Assembly (NCBI GenBank): GCA_946481605.1
Contig: CAMLPA010000176.1
Location: 1 to 6,832, forward strand
From: an uncultured Flavihumibacter sp.
GTDB lineage: Bacteria > Bacteroidota > Bacteroidia > Chitinophagales > Chitinophagaceae
Length of the DNA: 6,832 bases
Reading direction: 5' to 3'
Under the pieces are notes generated by a model. It saw nothing but the letters and a program-made list of their open reading frames with translations, was not told the DNA's origin and ran no database searches. Numbering within the stretch: position 1 is the stretch's first letter; every line of letters begins with the position of its first letter. Made by a program: the position numbers and the translations under genes. Positions 1 to 4,528 of this stretch are shown in pieces.

Positions 1-774
1 ACCGATGGCCCCGCCATTACTTCCGATTTTTACCGTACATGGGTAAACGCTAATGCACCGGTTGATCCCGCTGCGGCAGATGCACGTTTCTTTAAACAGA
101 ATTTCACTGTTGATCCTGTTACGGAGGAAGCCTGTATTCCTGCTGCAAATTTCCACATCAACCGCGGTATCCTCAGAGGACAGCAGTATGGTTTGAAAAG
201 AGTGAGCGGTGTTTTCCAGAAATGCCCTAACGGCGATATGAAAATATCGAAGCTGGTGCACGATACCCGTAACCGTGGCGACCTGGCCGTAAATTTCACC
301 GAGCAGGTGGATTACACCACAGCAGGCAGTAACTATCCCTCCGGTTTCCGTGTTTCCAAATATGAGTTCAGCCGCAAATCCGTAAGCGGAAGGAACTTCG
401 GTGAAGCGAATATTGTGATCCTCCGTTTGGCCGATGTGTACCTGATGCGTGCGGAAGCGAAACTCAGGAGAAACAACGATGCTGCCGGAGCGCTCGCCGA
501 TGTGAACGCGGTACGTACATCCAGAACGGCCAGAACACCAGTTCCCGCCGCGCTTACCGCCATGAACCTGGAAACGCTTTACCGCGAAAGAGGATTTGAA
601 CTGTATTGGGAAATGTTGCGCAGAACCGATATGATCCGCTTCGGAAAATATGAAGGTACCTGGACAGAGAAAAACAATTCCAATCCGGAAAGAAGGTTGT
701 TCCCCATCCCGCAAACAGCGATCGATGGCGCAAGCAATGTGAAGGATTACCTGGTGCAGAATAAGGGTTACTAG
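1..774 (+). CDS. SusD/RagB-family nutrient-binding outer-membrane lipoprotein, C-terminal part (5' truncated by window)
   Basis: The frame is open from base 1 to TAG at 772-774, giving 257 residues of a protein whose start, lipoprotein signal and N-terminal TPR-like helices lie before the window. SusD proteins sit on the outer surface and cap a SusC TonB-dependent transporter, delivering glycans or other oligomers. Seen here: the segment DARFFKQNF near residues 27-35, then the family's conserved C-terminal block. That block contains ILRLADVYLMRAEAKLR (about residues 139-156), a helix ending in ALADVNAVR, the YRERGFELYWEMLRRTDMIRFGKY stretch (about 194-217) and the closing RRLFPIPQTAI. The partner susC gene would be expected upstream, outside the window. 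The substrate cannot be told from this fragment. A TTG at 193 could be read as a start, but coding similarity continues upstream of it, so it is internal. A strong terminator follows 20 bases after the stop, so this is the last gene of its operon. Confidence 0.95.
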   Translation, partial: TDGPAITSDFYRTWVNANAPVDPAAADARFFKQNFTVDPVTEEACIPAANFHINRGILRGQQYGLKRVSGVFQKCPNGDMKISKLVHDTRNRGDLAVNFTEQVDYTTAGSNYPSGFRVSKYEFSRKSVSGRNFGEANIVILRLADVYLMRAEAKLRRNNDAAGALADVNAVRTSRTARTPVPAALTAMNLETLYRERGFELYWEMLRRTDMIRFGKYEGTWTEKNNSNPERRLFPIPQTAIDGASNVKDYLVQNKGY

Positions 775-793
775 GAAAAGTAAATATAGATAG

Positions 794-833
794 AAAGAAA
801 AGGCGTATCGGGAAACCGATACGCCTTTTCTTT
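794..833. terminator. Strong intrinsic terminator, probably bidirectional, between converging genes
   Basis: An 18-bp perfect inverted repeat (arms 794-811 and 816-833) closes on a GAAA tetraloop at 812-815. The core is GGCGTATCGG pairing with CCGATACGCC, flanked by A-rich and T-rich ends. Read on the plus strand it ends in CCTTTTCTTTTAG, which suits termination of the SusD-like gene. Read on the minus strand it ends in CCTTTTCTTTCT, so it can also stop the converging phosphatase fusion gene, whose stop codon is about 100 bases away. Confidence 0.9.
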
Positions 834-838
834 TAGAG

Positions 839-871
839 CCTCACCCCGCCCCCTCTCCGGAGGAGAGGGGC
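839..871. repeat. GC-rich palindromic intergenic element (CCTCACCCC plus CCCCTCTCC/GGAGAGGGG)
   Basis: CCTCACCCC (839-847) is followed by a 9-bp perfect inverted repeat, CCCCTCTCC (850-858) and GGAGAGGGG (862-870), with a 3-base loop GGA. It lies between converging genes and is much richer in G and C than its surroundings. Elements of this shape recur in intergenic gaps of many Bacteroidota genomes, as I recall, so a dispersed REP-like repeat is the likely explanation. One copy in this window cannot prove dispersal. It could instead add RNA structure to the 3' end of the minus-strand transcript. Confidence 0.5.
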
Positions 872-934
872 ATAGTTTAGATTAGTGGAGAGAATTTATC
901 TTCTTATGATGTTCCAGGTAAATGGGATGAATTG

Positions 935-2758
935 CTATTTCAGGTTCAGGGCCTTCAATATTTTATGGAACACTTCCGTATTCTCGTAAGTTCCGGTAAA
1001 CAATTGAGCGCCGGGGCCATAAGCGAAAACCGGAACCGGTAAAGCGGTATGGTCGGTGGTGGCGAATTGTCCGGCTACGAAACCTGTTTTGTAATTGCCA
1101 TCTAATAAGGTGAGGCCGCCTGTTTCGTGATCGCCGGTAACAATTACGAGCGTTTCTCCGTTGGTATCCGCGAACGCCATTGCACGGGCGATGGTTTGGT
1201 CGAAATCGAGAACTTCGGTAACGAGATAGGGCAGGTTGTTGACATGTCCTCCGTGGTCTATTTGTGCGGCTTCGAGCATCATAAAGAAGCCCTGTTTTCC
1301 CGTTAAATGTTCCGTGGCTTTTTTGAAGGATTCCGCCAGCCATGGGCCTCTGCCATTGAGCATGGAGGTGCCTGCGCGTTTTTCCACTACTACATATTGT
1401 GTGGTGTTGTTCTGAGCAAGACTATCGGCAGTGGAGATTACTTTGAACGGCGCTTTCAGTTCGGCTAACGCTTTGCTGGTTTCTGTTCCGGCTGAACCCA
1501 TTAAAAGATCAATACCCGATTGTTGCAGGTCGCGGATAATGGCGGCACTGCTGCTGCGTTCCACCTGGTGCGCGTAAAAATCTGCGGGGGTGGCATCGCT
1601 GATGTCTCCGGAAGTGATGAGTGCGGTGCGCATTCCTTTCTTTTTAAGAAGTGCAGGCAGTTGCGGAAGTGGCGCACCGGTGTGGTCCACACCCACGGAG
1701 CGGTTGTTCGTTTTTTCGCCGGTGGCGAAGGCGGTAGAGCCCGGGGCGGAGTCTGTGATATAACTGTCGAAGGAACTGGTTTTGCTGATGCCGGTGTATC
1801 TCATGCTGAACACGTTCAGGGCACCTTTGTTGGCAGTATAACCGGCATACCACTGCGGAAAGCTGGTGCCATCACCAATCAGCAGGATGATGTTTTTTGG
1901 CGCTTTACTGGCGCCATCGTTTTTGTGCAGGGGCTTGTAAATGGGGTGGGGAGGTGTTGTCGGTTGAAAACTCCGCATGGACAGGCTGTTCAGGAAGGAG
2001 GCGCTTTCCACCACATGGTCGGTATTGATCCAGTCTGCCTGTAAACGCATCAACTGATACCAGGTATTGATGATGTCGGGCGCGTTCCAGAAGCGGATCT
2101 TTTTGTTTAACCGGTGCGCAACGGTTACCAGTGAATCTATTCTTTTTCTTTCTGCGGCGGGAATGATGCCCATGCCGTTCCACCGTGTATAAGCTTTTAG
2201 GTTATCGCTGAAAAGCGGAATCCTTTTCAGTGTTTCCGCATCATAATTCTGGGTGAAAAGACCATCAAAGAAAATATAGGAAGGATACTTCGTAAACGTA
2301 TTCACCGACGGACGATTACCGGATATTACAATGCTGATCTTATCTGATCCTGTGATGCGCGGGTATTGCTCCAGCAGGTGGATCAAAGTATCCAATGTAG
2401 GGACGGCTTCGGTTTTAATGTCAATCAGTAGTTGCAGTTTCCGGCCATGAGCGGTATCTAGGTTGCCGTTGTACTTTTTCAGCAGCGAGTCCAGCGGGGC
2501 GAGGTAAAGTTTTTCCAGTGTGATGGCCTGGTTCAGTTCTTTCTTTTCGTGTGCCACCAGCAGTATTCCTTTCTCCAGGAATATATCTGCCTCAATAGAG
2601 CCAAATCCTGCATGGTAGGCGTTCCAGAAAGGCAGAGATTTTTCATAATCATTGTGCGCATGCAATTGCGCCGGGGTGTAACGGATATTTTGCGCGGCCA
2701 GTTTATTATCCACCAAATAGAAGGAGCCGGCCAGCACAAGGAATACGATTTTTTTCAT
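935..2758 (-). CDS. Secreted GDPD/PI-PLC-like (Aim6-type) phosphodiesterase domain fused to PhoA-type alkaline phosphatase
   Basis: A 607-residue exported protein with two domains. Residues 1-23 are a signal peptide (MKKIVFLVLAG, then AAQ), so it acts in the periplasm or outside. Residues about 30-255 resemble the GDPD/PI-PLC TIM-barrel superfamily, closest in pattern to fungal Aim6: HAHNDY (33-38), EAD (E56, D58), VAH (H70) and LLIDIKT (110-116). Residues about 286-607 are a full alkaline phosphatase. By alignment from memory to E. coli PhoA, metal ligands are D296, D388, T390, E496, D501, H505, D543, H544 and H570. The nucleophile is S337 in TDSAPGS, and R401 matches PhoA R166; none of these key residues is missing. 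A lone phosphatase would need only the second half. Inferred role: cleave a phosphodiester, then release phosphate from the monoester. The first domain's substrate is unknown and its activity unproven. The gene stands alone, converging on the SusD-like gene. A Pho box was not recognised. Confidence 0.93.
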   Translation of the reverse strand: MKKIVFLVLAGSFYLVDNKLAAQNIRYTPAQLHAHNDYEKSLPFWNAYHAGFGSIEADIFLEKGILLVAHEKKELNQAITLEKLYLAPLDSLLKKYNGNLDTAHGRKLQLLIDIKTEAVPTLDTLIHLLEQYPRITGSDKISIVISGNRPSVNTFTKYPSYIFFDGLFTQNYDAETLKRIPLFSDNLKAYTRWNGMGIIPAAERKRIDSLVTVAHRLNKKIRFWNAPDIINTWYQLMRLQADWINTDHVVESASFLNSLSMRSFQPTTPPHPIYKPLHKNDGASKAPKNIILLIGDGTSFPQWYAGYTANKGALNVFSMRYTGISKTSSFDSYITDSAPGSTAFATGEKTNNRSVGVDHTGAPLPQLPALLKKKGMRTALITSGDISDATPADFYAHQVERSSSAAIIRDLQQSGIDLLMGSAGTETSKALAELKAPFKVISTADSLAQNNTTQYVVVEKRAGTSMLNGRGPWLAESFKKATEHLTGKQGFFMMLEAAQIDHGGHVNNLPYLVTEVLDFDQTIARAMAFADTNGETLVIVTGDHETGGLTLLDGNYKTGFVAGQFATTDHTALPVPVFAYGPGAQLFTGTYENTEVFHKILKALNLK

Positions 2759-2796
2759 GCGTGAACTTTTGAGGTGTCTCTAAAGGTATAAACGCA

Positions 2797-2804
2797 CAAA
2801 GGTA
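2797..2804 (-). promoter_or_regulatory. Candidate Bacteroidota -7 element for the phosphatase fusion gene
   Basis: On the minus strand this reads TACCTTTG, a full match to TAnnTTTG. It predicts a start of transcription near 2790 and a leader of about 30 nt before the ATG. A second, weaker copy, TACCTTTA, lies at 2781-2788. No convincing TTG or TTTG is seen at the right distance upstream, so the call rests on the -7 element alone. Confidence 0.4.
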
Positions 2805-2944
2805 AATTTCGGAAAGGCTTACAGATATTATGTTTGCGTTACTTAGGGTTATTCTGTGCCCTCATTAACGAGGATGATTCAAAAGTAAAACAAATGAGCG
2901 GAGTATAGGAAAAACCAGAATTACCGCTACTATGAATCCTAATA
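2805..2944. other. Intergenic spacer with no recognised feature
   Basis: Between the -7 element of the phosphatase fusion gene and the qorB terminator I see no open frame with coding character, no strong hairpin and no repeat. A short AGGG/CCCT dyad near 2846-2864 is too small to weigh. Confidence 0.5.
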
Positions 2945-2982
2945 AAAAGAGGGTGTATCGAAAGTACGATACACCCTCTTTT
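2945..2982 (-). terminator. Intrinsic terminator of qorB
   Basis: A 16-bp perfect inverted repeat (arms 2945-2960 and 2967-2982) has a 6-base loop AAAGTA. On the minus strand the stem begins 16 bases after the qorB stop codon and is followed by TCTTTTTATT, a good U-tract. The inner arm GTATCG/CGATAC is the same as in the terminator at 794-833. Confidence 0.92.
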
Positions 2983-2998
2983 AGTATATGTATACTTC

Positions 2999-3883
2999 TT
3001 AAACTACTGCGGGCGCAAACACTTTACCCAGAAAATGTTCAAGTGTGGTGGATTTTCTGCCCAGCAAAGCTTCGCCATCATTGGTTTCTGTATCAAATTC
3101 ACCTTGTTTGAACGCTTCCGCGAACCCGGCGAACATATCCACATATTCCTGCGGAACGCCCGCTTGTTGCAGCACATTTTTATACGTTGCCGTGTCAGGT
3201 GATACAAATGCGATAGATTTCCCGGTGATCTCGGAAATGATTTTCGCCACATCGCCAAAGGAATAACCAACAGCACCGGAAACATTATACGTTTTATTTT
3301 CGTGCCCGTTCTGGGTAAGCACATTCGCGCCGATTTCAGCCATTTCACTCCGTAGCATTACGTTAATTTTACCATCGCCGGAGGGGAAAAAAACGGTACC
3401 CGTTTCCAGTACTTTATCGCCGGTGAACATGGGGATAAAGTCCATATAGATGTTGTGCCGGAGAAAGGTATAAGTAAGACCAGATTCCTGCAGCAGGCGT
3501 TCGGTCAGAATATGTCCTTCCGCAAGCTGTGCGATCGGTGAATCCGCGCTTTCATTTTTCCGTTGAAAACTCGTGTAGAATACATGTTTTACCCCGGCTT
3601 CTTTTGCGGCTTTCACTACATTTTCATGTTGAGCAATCCTTTTGATAACATCATTGCCAGAAATGAAGTAAAGCTTGTCCGTATTTTTAAAAGCCGCTAC
3701 AAGACTTTCATAGTCATCATAATTGCCCGTCCTGATTTCTATGCCTTGTTCACTGAATGCTGTGGCTTTGGCTTCATCTCTTACCAGTACTGCGAGATTT
3801 GAGGCTGCTGTTCTGTCTAGTAATTGTTTTACGATTTCCTGTCCTAACCCGCCTGTTGCGCCTGTAATTAAAATCTTGGCCAT
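2999..3883 (-). CDS. qorB: QorB-like NAD(P)H:quinone oxidoreductase (NmrA-type atypical SDR)
   Basis: A 294-residue cytoplasmic enzyme of the NmrA/atypical short-chain dehydrogenase group, close in length to E. coli QorB/YtfG (286). The N-terminus is a Rossmann fold with GATGGLG at 8-14. Arg35 after strand two (VLVRD) is placed to bind the 2'-phosphate of NADPH. Similarity to QorB, as recalled, runs the whole length: AQHENVVKAAKEAGVKH (84-100), LTERLL and TYTFLRHNIY (126-146), the SGDGKI segment (168-173), GHENKTYNVSG (193-203) and a C-terminal GRKSTTLEHFL (275-285). The family reduces quinones with NADPH, limiting electrophile and redox-cycling damage. The protein has no cysteine at all, which suits work among thiol-reactive quinones, though that may be chance. 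It is divergent from an HxlR regulator, as ytfG is from ytfH in E. coli, so control by that regulator is very likely. The exact substrate is unproven; other NmrA-type reductases are possible. Confidence 0.88.
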   Translation of the reverse strand: MAKILITGATGGLGQEIVKQLLDRTAASNLAVLVRDEAKATAFSEQGIEIRTGNYDDYESLVAAFKNTDKLYFISGNDVIKRIAQHENVVKAAKEAGVKHVFYTSFQRKNESADSPIAQLAEGHILTERLLQESGLTYTFLRHNIYMDFIPMFTGDKVLETGTVFFPSGDGKINVMLRSEMAEIGANVLTQNGHENKTYNVSGAVGYSFGDVAKIISEITGKSIAFVSPDTATYKNVLQQAGVPQEYVDMFAGFAEAFKQGEFDTETNDGEALLGRKSTTLEHFLGKVFAPAVV

Positions 3884-3919
3884 GTTCTTTCGTTTTAGAT
3901 TATTTTAATTTAATGTATC

Positions 3920-3937
3920 TAGTTACTTTTAGTAAGT
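3920..3937. promoter_or_regulatory. Candidate HxlR operator 1 (imperfect dyad)
   Basis: The plus strand reads TAGTTAC-TTTT-AGTAAGT; read on the minus strand it is ACTTACT-AAAA-GTAACTA. The same arms recur at 3990-4008. It covers the predicted start of transcription of qorB (about 3931) and the -33 region of the HxlR gene promoter, so a bound regulator would block both. Confidence 0.5.
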
Positions 3938-3958
3938 CAAAGCTAAATAGTAACTTTG
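3927..3958 (+). promoter_or_regulatory. Candidate promoter of the HxlR regulator gene
   Basis: TAACTTTG at 3951-3958 matches the Bacteroidota -7 pattern TAnnTTTG fully. TTTT at 3927-3930, 20 bases upstream, is a three-of-four match to the -33 TTTG. The predicted start is near 3965, giving a leader of about 70 nt that contains candidate operator 2. Confidence 0.5.
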
Positions 3959-3968
3959 TTCCGGACAA
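3938..3968 (-). promoter_or_regulatory. Candidate promoter of qorB
   Basis: On the minus strand TTG (3968-3966), a 20-base spacer and TAGCTTTG (3945-3938) match the Bacteroidota -33/-7 pattern. The predicted start is near 3931, with a leader of about 47 nt. Its -7 element lies only 5 bp from the -7 element of the opposite promoter, so the two promoters overlap and compete for the same DNA. Confidence 0.55.
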
Positions 3969-3977
3969 GAAGGAACA
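3957..3977. repeat. Inverted repeat TGTTCC-N9-GGAACA in the divergent promoter region
   Basis: A perfect 6-bp inverted repeat with a 9-base spacer. It overlaps the end of the -7 element of the HxlR gene promoter and most of it lies in that gene's predicted leader. It could be another protein-binding site or an RNA hairpin; there is no direct support for either. Confidence 0.35.
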
Positions 3978-3989
3978 TGCTGGTATCCG

Positions 3990-4008
3990 ACTTACTTTTT
4001 GGTAACTA
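3990..4008. promoter_or_regulatory. Candidate HxlR operator 2 (imperfect dyad)
   Basis: ACTTACT-TTTTG-GTAACTA on the plus strand, the same arms as operator 1 but in opposite orientation and with a 5- rather than 4-base spacer. It lies downstream of the predicted start of the HxlR gene, 26 bases before its ATG, where binding would block elongation and suit autoregulation. Confidence 0.5.
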
Positions 4009-4033
4009 TTGTTGATAATCAATTTGGTAGAGG

Positions 4034-4396
4034 ATGAAAAAAGATCCGATAATTTTTTCGAGAACAGAGAACTGCCCGATCAGAACGGTACTGGACAGGC
4101 TCGGCGACAAATGGTCGATACTGGTGATCCTTACATTGGGGGGCGTGGAGAAGATGCGTTTCAACGAGTTGCAGAAAAACATTGGCGATGTATCCCAACG
4201 CATGTTGGCCGTTACCCTGCGTACACTGGAGGCCGATGGCCTGGTTAAGCGTACCATATACCCGGAAATCCCACCTCGGGTGGAATACAATATTACGGAT
4301 AGGGGGCTTTCTCTGCTGCCACATATCCAGGGGCTCACGAAATGGGCGGATGAAAATATGCCCGCCATTAAACGTTCGAGGAAGAAATTTGCTTAA
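4034..4396 (+). CDS. HxlR-family winged-helix redox-sensing regulator (YtfH/QorR-like, one cysteine)
   Basis: A 120-residue DNA-binding protein covering the full HxlR domain: CPIRTVLDRLGDKWS (14-28), RFNELQ (42-47), the recognition region VSQRMLAVTLRTLE (53-66), the wing PPRVEYNIT (80-88), and a closing helix LTKWADENMP (101-110). HxlR proteins bind as dimers to inverted repeats and usually repress a neighbouring gene until thiol oxidation or quinone adducts on the N-terminal Cys release them. Cys14 is at that conserved place and is the only cysteine, so the protein fits the one-Cys type (as in QorR), acting by an intersubunit disulfide, thiolation or alkylation. The C-terminal ENMPAIKRSR resembles the same region of YtfH. 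An in-frame TAG six bases before the ATG fixes this start; AGAGG directly abuts it. It is divergent from qorB, which is its likely target along with itself. Confidence 0.93.
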   Translation: MKKDPIIFSRTENCPIRTVLDRLGDKWSILVILTLGGVEKMRFNELQKNIGDVSQRMLAVTLRTLEADGLVKRTIYPEIPPRVEYNITDRGLSLLPHIQGLTKWADENMPAIKRSRKKFA

Positions 4397-4402
4397 ATCA
4401 AT

Positions 4403-4424
4403 TGCATTTCTTTCGCGCAATGCA
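4403..4424 (+). terminator. Weak candidate terminator after the HxlR gene
   Basis: TGCATT (4403-4408) and AATGCA (4419-4424) form a 6-bp stem with a 10-base loop, 7 bases after the stop codon and followed by a T-rich stretch. The stem is short and poor in GC, so readthrough into the next gene is likely. Confidence 0.25.
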
Positions 4425-4528
4425 TGCTTTATAATTTATTTCTGTTCTCCCTTATAACTTGCTAAATTCATATATCGTTTTCCGTTCCCATGTAAATGCT
4501 TCGTATTTATTCACCTCAATCGTAAAGG
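4425..4528 (+). other. Leader of the 515-residue membrane protein gene; no clear promoter
   Basis: This AT-rich stretch has no match to TAnnTTTG that I find convincing. The downstream gene may be read through from the HxlR gene or use a promoter of another type. Confidence 0.35.

Noticed and set aside
193..195. TTG as a start for a 193-residue SusD-like protein
   Set aside because: The frame is open to base 1 and upstream codons still read like SusD, so the gene is cut by the window and not started here.
963..1343. Arginine-rich frame of 126 codons on the minus strand
   Set aside because: It is a shifted frame of the phosphatase gene; the arginine-rich, low-complexity makeup is typical of out-of-frame reading.
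1520..2044. Open frame of 174 codons on the plus strand
   Set aside because: It is antisense to the conserved alkaline phosphatase domain and shows no recognisable motif; its glycine- and valine-rich makeup mirrors the real gene.
2759..2998. Small gene or small RNA in the 240-base gap
   Set aside because: No open frame with a credible start and length, and no hairpin besides the qorB terminator; only a -7 match for the next gene is supported.
4006..4420. Minus-strand frames of 120 and 133 codons opposite the HxlR gene
   Set aside because: The plus-strand frame encodes a complete conserved HxlR domain; the opposite frames have no motif and would run through the predicted operator.
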